A stretch of 35,845 nucleotides of DNA from assembly GCA_029879645.1 (NCBI GenBank), contig JAOUPX010000019.1, forward strand, positions 1-35,845, read 5' to 3'. This DNA is from Nitrospinota bacterium (GTDB lineage: Bacteria > Nitrospinota > Nitrospinia > Nitrospinales > Nitrospinaceae). Both the position numbers and the translations under genes were made by a program. This document shows, piece after piece, positions 24,436-32,578 of the stretch. The notes beneath the pieces were generated by a model, which saw only the letters and a program-made list of their open reading frames with translations, did no database searches and was not told the DNA's origin. Positions within the stretch are counted from its first letter, which is position 1. The number at the start of each line of letters is the position of its first letter.

Positions 24436-25947
24436 TCAGCGAATCTGTTTATTATTTTCCCCGGAGAAATCGTATCGAATCTGATCGCGAACCTTTACCG
24501 AAGTGAAATAAGCATAAGGCCCCTGGGACTGGATCAAATAAAGTTGTCCCGGGAATTGTTTCTCCAGTTCCCTGAATTCTCCAATCCAGCTCAACCAGGT
24601 GCTCCGGGGATTCTTATCAAACGATGCCATGACTTTTTCCGGTTCGCCGACCGGGTCGGCCAACCAACGGTCCGAATAAAACAGAATTGAGTTTCTGGGA
24701 TTCCAAAGCGGCAACCGGTAATTTCCGAGGGCCATTTCATCCGGCGTGTTCAATCGAATCGACGGGGCCAGCAGACGCACCTCCCAACTGTTGCGCCGCA
24801 GGCTGGCGGCCTGCTTCAATTCGATGGGCGTAACGTTGATGAGCAGCGTCGTGAACATCACCACCCCCACCAGCCAGGGCATTAATTTGTCCTTCCAGTC
24901 CTGGAGCATCCAGTTGCCGAGAGTCTTCGACACGATAATGGCCAGGGCCGGAAACACCGGAAGCATGTAGCGAAAGTACTGGGCGTTACCGAGACTCAAC
25001 ACCACAAGAATGATCCCCACCCAAAGCAGGACCAGCAGGTAACGGTCTTTGTTATCCTCTGTTTCCGTCGCCGCCTGTTTACCAAACTGCCAGCAACCGG
25101 CCACCGCAAAGGGAAGCCAGGGCCAGTAGTTTCCAAAAAAACCTTTCAGGTATCCCAAAAAATAAAATGGGCTGGCATTCGGCGTGGCGGGATCTCCCTG
25201 GATAAATCGCTCCCAGATGATCCATCCAAAATGCTGATGGACAAACCGGTCGCCGTACTCCATCCAGTTAATGATATGCCAGGTGCTTCCCAGTCCGAGA
25301 GCGATTGCCATACCGGCAACAAAATTCGGGTTGACCATCGTTCTCCATCGCCGGGTCATCACCAACACCCCCAGTGCGATCAACAACGGAAACAACCCCA
25401 GGACACTTTTGGTGAGAATGGCGCCGACGGTGCTGAATCCAAACGCCAGGTACCAGCGCGGATTCTCCCGTGCCAGGAAAAAACAATACAGCGCCAGAGT
25501 CACAAAAAACGTCAGAACGATATCCGTCATTCCGCGGCGGGAGTAATCCAGAAAGTAACCCGGAAAAATCAGCACGATCCCCGCTATAAAAGCGACCCAG
25601 GAATCCTTGAACAGTTTCTCCGATAAGCGGTAGGTGACATACACCGCCCCAACTCCAAAAAGACCGGTCACCATGACCGTCGCATATCCTGACACTCCGA
25701 ACATTTTGAAAGCGAGGCTGGTCAACCATAAAGGAAGGGGGGGTTTGTCAAAATCCGGCTGGCCGTTAAAGGTATTGAGCCAGAGACTTCCCCCGGTGAG
25801 CAGCTCCTTCGCTTTTTGAGCGTAAAAACTGTCGTCAAAATTGAGGAGCCCCACGTCGGTCTGCCGCCCCAGAAAAATGAGAAGCGCCGAATACAGCAGA
25901 AAGACGATTTGGAACGTTCTGTTATTTAAAACCGAAACCGCATTCAT
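24436..25947 (-). CDS. ArnT/PMT-like membrane glycosyltransferase (GT39/GT83 type)
   Basis: The 503-residue integral membrane protein has about eleven or twelve helices. The first periplasmic loop, L-N-F-D-D-S-F-Y-A-Q-K-A-K-E-L-L, holds the acidic pair typical of C-type glycosyltransferases. The D-K-P-P-L-P-L-W-L-T-S segment is a strong ArnT/PMT_2 hallmark. Such enzymes use undecaprenyl-linked sugars to modify lipid A, core or proteins on the periplasmic face. The C-terminal 110 residues form a soluble domain. The gene sits between two paralogous GT2 genes with short gaps (33 and 59 bases), suggesting one operon. The donor could be aminoarabinose or a plain hexose. Confidence 0.9.
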   Translation of the reverse strand: MNAVSVLNNRTFQIVFLLYSALLIFLGRQTDVGLLNFDDSFYAQKAKELLTGGSLWLNTFNGQPDFDKPPLPLWLTSLAFKMFGVSGYATVMVTGLFGVGAVYVTYRLSEKLFKDSWVAFIAGIVLIFPGYFLDYSRRGMTDIVLTFFVTLALYCFFLARENPRWYLAFGFSTVGAILTKSVLGLFPLLIALGVLVMTRRWRTMVNPNFVAGMAIALGLGSTWHIINWMEYGDRFVHQHFGWIIWERFIQGDPATPNASPFYFLGYLKGFFGNYWPWLPFAVAGCWQFGKQAATETEDNKDRYLLVLLWVGIILVVLSLGNAQYFRYMLPVFPALAIIVSKTLGNWMLQDWKDKLMPWLVGVVMFTTLLINVTPIELKQAASLRRNSWEVRLLAPSIRLNTPDEMALGNYRLPLWNPRNSILFYSDRWLADPVGEPEKVMASFDKNPRSTWLSWIGEFRELEKQFPGQLYLIQSQGPYAYFTSVKVRDQIRYDFSGENNKQIR

Positions 25948-26006
25948 GGCAGGACCGTCATTTCCGGAACCAATTGATCACCCATTTCTTCTTCCGGGTG
26001 CACGCA

Positions 26007-26885
26007 TCATAGCCAACGGGAACGCCATCTGGCAAACATTAAATCCAGAGTCTCCTCCGGTTCTTTCAGCGGTCCTTCAAACGGCGACGTCAACCGGAGA
26101 TAGTCCTGCACAAACCGGGAGCTGGGTACTTTCCATTTACGGGCGAACTGTTTCCGGCCATCGTTACGCTTGACAATTCTTCCGGTGCTTTTGGCCTGAA
26201 AATGGAAAATACGGCTTTGGGCGATCCCCTTGAAATAACGGACCCCGGCCTGCCACAGCTTCATTGAAAAATCCGGATCGGAATACAAACCGGGAGTGAA
26301 TTCCACACTGTAGCCACCCACCAGGTCCCATAAGTTTTTATGCACCAGAACCCCCGCACCGCCAGCACCGTTCCAGTCCGGCCGGGACAGCAATTGCGGA
26401 CTTTGGGCCAGGAAAGCGTCTTCCTGAAAAGTTTCCGGGCTGTCCCCGAAATCCGCGCAGACGGTGACATTGGGATTGGTGCCTCCCCGAGGTTCGATCA
26501 ATGCGGAGCCCAGCAAAAAATAAATGTGATCCAGCCGCTCGATTTCCTCCCACAAATACCGGTCCCAATCGGGGGCCACATACATATCGTCATTGATGTA
26601 AACCAGGTACTCGGTCCGCGCCAGCGATGCGGCGGCATTCATGGCAAAACAGATGCCCGCATTTTCTTTCGAATAGGAATAGTCCAGCCGTTCTTTTTCC
26701 ACCCATTCGCGGGTACCGTCCGATCCCTCATTCACATGCAGAACCACCTGGTGCGGAAACGTTGAATTCTTTCGAATACTCCGCAGGCAATACTGGAGAT
26801 ATTCCAGGTTGTTCCAGGTCGGGATGAGAATGGTAAACCGGGCTTCTGGGACAGGATCAAAAGTTTTATAGTCTATGATTTGCAT
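26007..26885 (-). CDS. GT2 glycosyltransferase (paralogue B)
   Basis: This product of about 292 residues is the sister of the 23.5-24.4 kb enzyme: F-T-I-L-I-P-T-W-N-N-L, H-V-N-E-G-S-D-G-T-R, Y-I-N-D-D-M-Y-V-A-P-D-W-D and L-W-D-L-V-G-G-Y-S-V-E-F-T-P-G all align. It has a slightly longer middle region with G-G-A-G-G where paralogue A has G-G-T-W-P-P. ATG 26885 is preferred over the in-frame TTG at 26894 because it gives an N-terminus matching paralogue A in length. The pair flanks the ArnT-like gene, as expected from duplication followed by divergence. Specificity is unknown. Confidence 0.88.
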   Translation of the reverse strand: MQIIDYKTFDPVPEARFTILIPTWNNLEYLQYCLRSIRKNSTFPHQVVLHVNEGSDGTREWVEKERLDYSYSKENAGICFAMNAAASLARTEYLVYINDDMYVAPDWDRYLWEEIERLDHIYFLLGSALIEPRGGTNPNVTVCADFGDSPETFQEDAFLAQSPQLLSRPDWNGAGGAGVLVHKNLWDLVGGYSVEFTPGLYSDPDFSMKLWQAGVRYFKGIAQSRIFHFQAKSTGRIVKRNDGRKQFARKWKVPSSRFVQDYLRLTSPFEGPLKEPEETLDLMFARWRSRWL

Positions 26886-26954
26886 GGCAGGCAACGGCGG
26901 ACGTATTGCTCCTGTGTGTCAGGAAATTGGAAGATTTAACAGGTGGATATAAAT

Positions 26955-27233
26955 TCAGGATTCGAGATACCGGTTCAGGCGGGCGCGTTGTTCGTCGGTA
27001 GCGCCCGGCTGGTACAGAAAACCAAAGGTCTCCAAACGCCAGACCAGCATATCCAGCCCCTTCAATACGCCAAACCAGTACCAAAGGGCTGAAACAGGAT
27101 TTTTACGATTGATGTCGTTTCTGCAAAACAGGATATCCAGCACCTGCTTGCGGGATCGGCGAAACAGCTGAGTGTTGCCGCGTTCCCTGACAATTTCGAT
27201 TAATCGAAATAGATTTATGATTGACCGAATCAA
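26955..27233 (-). CDS. Small protein of unknown function
   Basis: A 92-residue frame opens at TTG 27233 (AAAGG eight bases upstream); no earlier start is possible because a stop lies five codons before. Codon choice looks like that of neighbouring real genes. The product is basic at the start (E-R-G-N-T-Q-L-F-R-R-S-R-K-Q-V-L-D), has a hydrophobic, tryptophan-rich middle (S-A-L-W-Y-W-F-G-V-L-K-G-L-D-M-L-V-W) and ends R-A-R-L-N-R-Y-L-E-S. I recognise no family. It is the most upstream gene of the minus-strand glycosyltransferase group, about 70 bases before paralogue B. Confidence 0.42.
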   Translation of the reverse strand: MIRSIINLFRLIEIVRERGNTQLFRRSRKQVLDILFCRNDINRKNPVSALWYWFGVLKGLDMLVWRLETFGFLYQPGATDEQRARLNRYLES

Positions 27234-27378
27234 TACCGATACCTTTCAACGTTCGACAGGGCCCGACTGCCCCGCCCGGCAAGTCTCTTTACGAACGGCT
27301 TCCTTATGTTATATGATGAATCCCCATTGGTAAAGCAAACATTCCCTTTCCGGGCAACTCTTAGAAAGAGCAACCATA

Positions 27379-29238
27379 ATGAATCCAAGCGCGTGGGACG
27401 AAAACGCCCGCCAATCCATTCAAGCAGGGTCCGACCTGGTGCAGTGGCACATGGATATCATGAAAGAGATGGTGCGCATCGACAGCCGAAGTTTTAACGT
27501 GAATGAATTCGAAGGCGATCGTACCACCCCGACGGACATGCAGGAAATTCTGGCGGTAGCGGAAAAATACCTTCGCGACATAGGGTTTCCATACGTCCAC
27601 ATCAACGTCCCCCCGCCCGGCCCGGATCGGTCCACTCCCATTCTGATGGCGGAAATCAAATCCGGTAAAAACAAACCGACGATCCTCATGTACGCGCATC
27701 TCGATAAACAACCCTACATGGACGACCAGAATTTCGAAAAATGGGGTGGGCATCCACCGACGGAACTCCGATGGAATGAGGACGGCACCCGGGCTTACGG
27801 CCGGGGCGCCGCCGACGACTTGAGCGGAGTGGTGGCCATCGGCATGGCCGTTGACGCGCTGTTACGACCCATCGGGTTTGATGCCAACCATCCCGATCCG
27901 GAACTTCTTGAACAACTGCCCTGCAATATCAAAGTCATTTTTGAAACCGAAGAAGAGTCCGGCTCGCATACCCTGATTCCACAGATTTTACAAAACCGCG
28001 ATTTCTTTGCGTCGTCGGATTGCGTGATCATCACCGACGTCACCAACCCGGATACCGGCATACCCGGCCTGACCACCTCACTGCGGGGTATTGTGCAATT
28101 TAAGGTTCATATGCTCGCTACCGACCCCCATCCTGCCGTTGACGAGCAAACCGCCCTCTACAAAGTTCTGTCCACACTGATTAACGAGGATCATTCACTG
28201 GCGGTAAAGGAAATCTCCCATGCGGATGTCCCCGTCACCGAAGAAGAACGCAACGGTTATGAAAAAATTCCCACGACTCTGGAAGCCCTGCGGGAACAGG
28301 CCGGTTTATTGCCCGAAACCCATTTGACCGTTCCCGCCGACAAAGTGGACGTCATCTCCGCACAATTGCGAACCTCCTACGCCAACGTGCGACCGGGCCA
28401 CCGGGTGGCGGGAGGGGTCGTCTTTGGCAGTGCCGGCGTCCATATCCATTTTCAGACTGAAGGGTTAGAGGATCGGCCGGGATTTTTAAGATGGCTGGAT
28501 ACTGCGATCAGATCATGCAACCGTTTCGGATTAAAAATCACATTCCGGGAATTGCCAAAAACGGAATCACTGACGGTGGAACTCATTCTGCAATCTGCAG
28601 TCAAGGATCCGCATTCGGGTATCACCGGCGGCCCCTTTCCCATTCCCGAACTTCAGTTGGCTCAAATGGTGGATGGCCTCCTAGGATGGAACGGCCAGAT
28701 GATCCCGGAGGGCTGGCAGAAGTATTTTGAGTCGGACGGGGGAATCCGGAATATCTCCGTCCATGCCCTGCATGTGGAACACGACGGAACCGCCCGCAGA
28801 TTCGAAGTTCCATCAGCCAAAGCCCAGGTGGAAATCCGCCTGGCCCCCGGTCACAATGAAACTGCCGCCGCCGGCCATTTGAAGGAACATCTTCTAAAAA
28901 AGGTCCCCCCCGGCTTTTCCATTCAGCTTGAGGAAGACAAGGGAGGTCCTCCCTGGATGACCGGGATTGAACATCCGGCTTTTCCGTTGATGCTGGAATC
29001 GCTGAAAACCGGATACGGTCACGATCCCTGCCTGTACGGTTGCGGAGGATCCATCCCGTTTGTCGCCAAACTGATGGACGCCCTGGGGAGCATTCCTCCG
29101 CTTTGCCTCGGTGCTTACGATCCCGATTGCCGCATGCATGAGCCGGGAGAAAGCCTCTCCATGGCGGACCTGCTGGGATGCACCCGATCCATTGTTCACT
29201 TTATGTTAGCGTCTCCCAGCGCCTTTCCCCGACGCTGA
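27379..29238 (+). CDS. M20-family zinc metallopeptidase (dipeptidase-like)
   Basis: The 619-residue product carries the M20 zinc site: His107 and Asp109 in M-Y-A-H-L-D-K-Q-P, Asp146 in G-R-G-A-A-D-D-L-S-G, the general base and ligand pair in F-E-T-E-E-E-S-G-S (Glu191-Glu192), and His587 in R-M-H-E-P-G-E-S. D-K-Q-P and W-x6-P-P-x-E after the first motif resemble carnosinase/CNDP-like dipeptidases. At 619 residues it is longer than most M20 enzymes (about 380-480), with extra sequence in the dimerisation-domain region. No signal peptide is seen. The substrate, probably a short peptide or acyl-amino acid, is not known. The ATG has only a weak ribosome site. Confidence 0.92.
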   Translation: MNPSAWDENARQSIQAGSDLVQWHMDIMKEMVRIDSRSFNVNEFEGDRTTPTDMQEILAVAEKYLRDIGFPYVHINVPPPGPDRSTPILMAEIKSGKNKPTILMYAHLDKQPYMDDQNFEKWGGHPPTELRWNEDGTRAYGRGAADDLSGVVAIGMAVDALLRPIGFDANHPDPELLEQLPCNIKVIFETEEESGSHTLIPQILQNRDFFASSDCVIITDVTNPDTGIPGLTTSLRGIVQFKVHMLATDPHPAVDEQTALYKVLSTLINEDHSLAVKEISHADVPVTEEERNGYEKIPTTLEALREQAGLLPETHLTVPADKVDVISAQLRTSYANVRPGHRVAGGVVFGSAGVHIHFQTEGLEDRPGFLRWLDTAIRSCNRFGLKITFRELPKTESLTVELILQSAVKDPHSGITGGPFPIPELQLAQMVDGLLGWNGQMIPEGWQKYFESDGGIRNISVHALHVEHDGTARRFEVPSAKAQVEIRLAPGHNETAAAGHLKEHLLKKVPPGFSIQLEEDKGGPPWMTGIEHPAFPLMLESLKTGYGHDPCLYGCGGSIPFVAKLMDALGSIPPLCLGAYDPDCRMHEPGESLSMADLLGCTRSIVHFMLASPSAFPRR

Positions 29239-29356
29239 ACCCGGCTGCTTGTCCTCGCTAAAAATACCCTTTTTAGGGGGGTTTCGTAATACCTCGATTT
29301 CCTTTAGACTATTAATTCCTAATGAATTAGCCAGTTATAACGCCTGAAACTCGACT

Positions 29357-30331
29357 ATGGCCCGGATGACGACAGAAGCCAGCTATCGGAAAATCAACCT
29401 CGAGTTCCTCAATGCAAGCGGGGACGAACCTTTCGATATTTTTTACAGAACCCGCAGTTACGGGACTATCAAATACGTCCGCTTTGCCACCTCGAAACCT
29501 GAACATCATGAAAAAGTAGTCCGCCTGCTGGAATCGGGCGATCCGCTGGAAGATTTCTTTATTCTGGAAGACGACCTGTTCAAGTACTACCGCCATGCGA
29601 CCACCACCCTCCGGAAAATAGTGGCGAATCCGAACATTTCATTCGAGAAAAAAGCTAAAAAAGTTTACGAAGTTTCCAAGAATATCATGAAGGAGTTTTT
29701 TGAAAACAACGCCTCGGAGAAAGTTCTTCGCAGTTCGGATGAAGTCATGGAAATTATGGAGGAGTGCTTTCGAGACTATGATATCGGTTTTTACGGCATC
29801 TCCAAAATCACCAATAAGGATTATTACACCTATACGCATAGCGTCAACGTCGGGCTGTACTGCATGACCTACGGCGTCAAAATCCAAATGAATCATGACG
29901 AAATCCGCACGCTGGGATTGGGAGGGATGCTTCATGACGTGGGCAAATCCAAAATCTCCACCAATATCCTCAACAAAAAAGGCCTGCTCACCCCGCAGGA
30001 GTTTCAAATCATCAAAGACCATGCGCCTCTGGGCGGAGAAATTCTCAACGAAATGAATTGTTACGCGCATTCGGTGATCGACATGGCGAACCAGCACCAT
30101 GAAAAATTTAAGGGCGGCGGCTATCCCCTGGGTATTGCCGGCAATGAAATTTCATACTTTGCCCGCATCTGCAAGGTTATGGATGTCTATGACGCCCTCA
30201 CCACCCGGCGCTCTTATAAAAAAGCCATGAACCCCTTCGACACTCTGACCCTCATGAAAAAACAGATGTCCGACGAATTCGACACAAAAATCCTCGATAG
30301 CTTCATCCGTTATATGGGACCGGAACTCTAA
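29357..30331 (+). CDS. HD-GYP domain protein (probable c-di-GMP phosphodiesterase)
   Basis: The 324-residue protein has an N-terminal region of about 130 residues of uncertain type and an HD-GYP domain. Key residues are T-H-S-V-N-V-G (His161), H-D at 193-194 in G-G-M-L-H-D-V-G-K, H-H-E at 247-249 and G-Y-P at 255-257 in H-H-E-K-F-K-G-G-G-Y-P. The full HHE-x3-G-x-GYP signature is kept, so hydrolysis of c-di-GMP is likely. No membrane segment or receiver domain is visible; the N-terminus probably senses a ligand or partner. It could oppose the diguanylate cyclase at 7.1-8.5 kb. The ATG follows without a clear Shine-Dalgarno. Confidence 0.92.
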   Translation: MARMTTEASYRKINLEFLNASGDEPFDIFYRTRSYGTIKYVRFATSKPEHHEKVVRLLESGDPLEDFFILEDDLFKYYRHATTTLRKIVANPNISFEKKAKKVYEVSKNIMKEFFENNASEKVLRSSDEVMEIMEECFRDYDIGFYGISKITNKDYYTYTHSVNVGLYCMTYGVKIQMNHDEIRTLGLGGMLHDVGKSKISTNILNKKGLLTPQEFQIIKDHAPLGGEILNEMNCYAHSVIDMANQHHEKFKGGGYPLGIAGNEISYFARICKVMDVYDALTTRRSYKKAMNPFDTLTLMKKQMSDEFDTKILDSFIRYMGPEL

Positions 30332-30408
30332 ACTCAGGGTATAATACGACCGGTAGTCCTTCACACTTTCCGAGAGCCTCCAATCTCCCAGGGAACGCGG
30401 GCAAGCCC

Positions 30409-32343
30409 ATGATCACTGCAGGAACAGATGATTGCATTCCCGGTCCGGGCGACGCCTTATTGATCGTCGATGTGCAAAACGATTTTTTGCCCGGCGGCAG
30501 TCTGGCGGTCCCCAAGGGTGATGATGTGGTTCCCGCGCTGAACGGATACTCCTCTGCATTCCGTTCGCGCCACCTGCCGATTTTTGCCAGCCGCGACTGG
30601 CATCCCGCCCATCATTGTTCCTTTGCAAAACAGGGAGGCCCGTGGCCGCCGCATTGCGTGGCCGAAACACCGGGTGCACAATTCGCCGCTGGCCTGGATT
30701 TGACGGGTGCGGTCATCATCAGCAAAGCCACTGCCCCGGAAACTGATGCGTACTCTGCCTTTGAAAGCACCGATCTCGATTCGCGTTTAAAACAGGCGGG
30801 CATCAAGCGCCTTTTTGTCGGCGGACTGGCAACCGATTACTGCGTGCTGAATTCGGTGCGCGATGCGATTCGGCTCAATTATCAGGTGATCCTGCTGGAG
30901 GACGCCATCCGCGCGGTCAACGTCCACCCCGAAGACGGAGCTAAAGCCATCCACGAAATGCTGGAGTTGGGCAGTCGGCCCGCCACTCTTGAATCCGTAA
31001 GCCTTGCTCCACCTGCAACTCCGTCGATCTTAACGGACCTGTACCAACTGACCATGCTCAAGGCATATCACGACCGCGGTATGAACCGGACCGCCGTCTT
31101 TGAGTTTTATATCCGCAACCTGCCGCCGCAACGCAATTTCCTGATGGCCGCCGGGTTGGAACAGGTTCTCCAATACCTGGAAAATCTCCGATTCACCCCA
31201 CAGGAGAGGGATTGGATGAAAAGTTCCGGCCGGTTCCCCGCGGACTTTGTCGATGCCCTGGAGGATTTTCGATTCACGGGCGAGGTTCATGCTTTGCCGG
31301 AAGGCACAATCTTCTTCGGCAACGAGCCGGTGTTGAGAATTGCCGCACCCCTGCCGCAGGCGCAACTGGCCGAAACCCGCGTCATCAACATTCTGCAAAT
31401 GCAGATCATGGCGGCCTCGAAAGCGGCGCGGATGGTGCTGACCGCTCCCGATAAAATACTTTTGGATTTCGGCCTGCGCCGTGCGCATGGTGCAGAGGCA
31501 GGATTGTTCGTGGCGCGCGCCAGTTATATCGCTGGTTTTACCGGATCGGCGACGGTACCGGCGGAACCCTGTTACGGCATCCCGGTATTCGGCACCATGG
31601 CGCATTCCTACATTCAGGCGCACGAAGATGAAACCACCGCCTTCCGGGACTTCGCCCACTCCTGGCCGGACAATACCATTTTACTTCTGGATACCTACGA
31701 TACCGAACAGGCCGCGCATAAGGTGGTGGCGCTGGCCCGCGAACTTCAGAAGGAGGGCATCTCCATCAAGGGAGTGCGATTGGACAGCGGGGACGTGGAT
31801 CAGCATTCAAAAAAAGTCAGAACCATTCTGGATCAAGGGGGATTGCAAAATACACTGATCTTCGCCAGCGGCAATCTCGATGAATACGCCCTCGCACAAT
31901 TGATGGCCAAGCAGGCGCCGATCGATGGTTTCGGCATCGGTACCCGACTGGCAGTATCCGAAGACGCGCCCACTCTGGAATGCGTGTACAAAATTCAGGA
32001 ATATGACGGGCAACCGCGGCGCAAACGTTCCGAAGGCAAATCCACCTGGCCCGGCAGAAAGCAAATTTACAGAACCTTCGACACACACGGTAAAATGCAG
32101 GAAGATTATATTGCGCTGGAAGACGAATCACTCACAGGAGAATCCCTATTGAAACCCTGCATGAGGAATGGGAAACGATTGAGTCCTCCAGTCCCTCTGG
32201 AGCAATGTCGCAAACATGCCGTCCGGCAGCTGGATCAACTTCCCGATAAGCTCCGCTCTTTGCAGGCGGCACCCCCCTACCCCATCCACATTTCACAAAA
32301 AATACGAGACCTGGCCAACCGCCTGGACCGCGATTCAGCATGA
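30409..32343 (+). CDS. pncA-pncB: Nicotinamidase - nicotinate phosphoribosyltransferase fusion
   Basis: The 644-residue chain joins two consecutive enzymes of NAD salvage. Residues about 10-195 are a nicotinamidase: D-V-Q-N-D-F (catalytic Asp21), metal site D-W-H (Asp63, His65) with His82, Lys106 in I-S-K-A-T, and nucleophile Cys145 in G-L-A-T-D-Y-C-V. Residues about 206-640 are nicotinate phosphoribosyltransferase: L-T-D-L-Y-Q-L-T-M, F-E-F-Y-I-R-N-L-P, D-F-G-L-R-R-A-H-G, F-G-T-M-A-H-S, G-V-R-L-D-S-G-D and G-F-G-I-G-T-R-L. Together they convert nicotinamide to nicotinate and then to nicotinate mononucleotide. There is no internal stop or frameshift, and a linker of only about ten residues separates the domains. 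All key residues I can check are present, so both halves are probably active. Confidence 0.93.
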   Translation: MITAGTDDCIPGPGDALLIVDVQNDFLPGGSLAVPKGDDVVPALNGYSSAFRSRHLPIFASRDWHPAHHCSFAKQGGPWPPHCVAETPGAQFAAGLDLTGAVIISKATAPETDAYSAFESTDLDSRLKQAGIKRLFVGGLATDYCVLNSVRDAIRLNYQVILLEDAIRAVNVHPEDGAKAIHEMLELGSRPATLESVSLAPPATPSILTDLYQLTMLKAYHDRGMNRTAVFEFYIRNLPPQRNFLMAAGLEQVLQYLENLRFTPQERDWMKSSGRFPADFVDALEDFRFTGEVHALPEGTIFFGNEPVLRIAAPLPQAQLAETRVINILQMQIMAASKAARMVLTAPDKILLDFGLRRAHGAEAGLFVARASYIAGFTGSATVPAEPCYGIPVFGTMAHSYIQAHEDETTAFRDFAHSWPDNTILLLDTYDTEQAAHKVVALARELQKEGISIKGVRLDSGDVDQHSKKVRTILDQGGLQNTLIFASGNLDEYALAQLMAKQAPIDGFGIGTRLAVSEDAPTLECVYKIQEYDGQPRRKRSEGKSTWPGRKQIYRTFDTHGKMQEDYIALEDESLTGESLLKPCMRNGKRLSPPVPLEQCRKHAVRQLDQLPDKLRSLQAAPPYPIHISQKIRDLANRLDRDSA

Positions 32344-32348
32344 ATAAA

Positions 32349-32379
32349 CAATCCGGCATCGGATTGTCAATTCATTGAC
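32349..32379. repeat. Two abutting perfect inverted repeats
   Basis: CAATCCG-GCAT-CGGATTG (32349-32366) runs directly into GTCAAT-TC-ATTGAC (32366-32379), just after the pncA-pncB stop. There is no U-tract, so termination would be inefficient. The second palindrome looks more like a protein-binding site. The following 200 bases to 32578 hold no convincing gene. Confidence 0.4.
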
Positions 32380-32578
32380 AAAGACCACACAGGTGTCTGG
32401 TTAAGAGAACGAGACGCCCCTTCAAACTGTGGATTCCAAGAGTTGGATTTTGGCTTGAACCTCAATCAAACAAAGGGTTTTCATGCTATCCCGTTTTCCT
32501 CCACCGCACCCTGTCCGCCGGATTGGTATCAAATTTGCTATTCTATAAACAAATTAACCCAGCCACAGGTTTATCCTG

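Noticed and set aside
30340-30345. Perfect TATAAT before the pncA-pncB gene
   Set aside because: No acceptable -35 lies 16-18 bases upstream and there is no extended -10, so I did not list it as a promoter.
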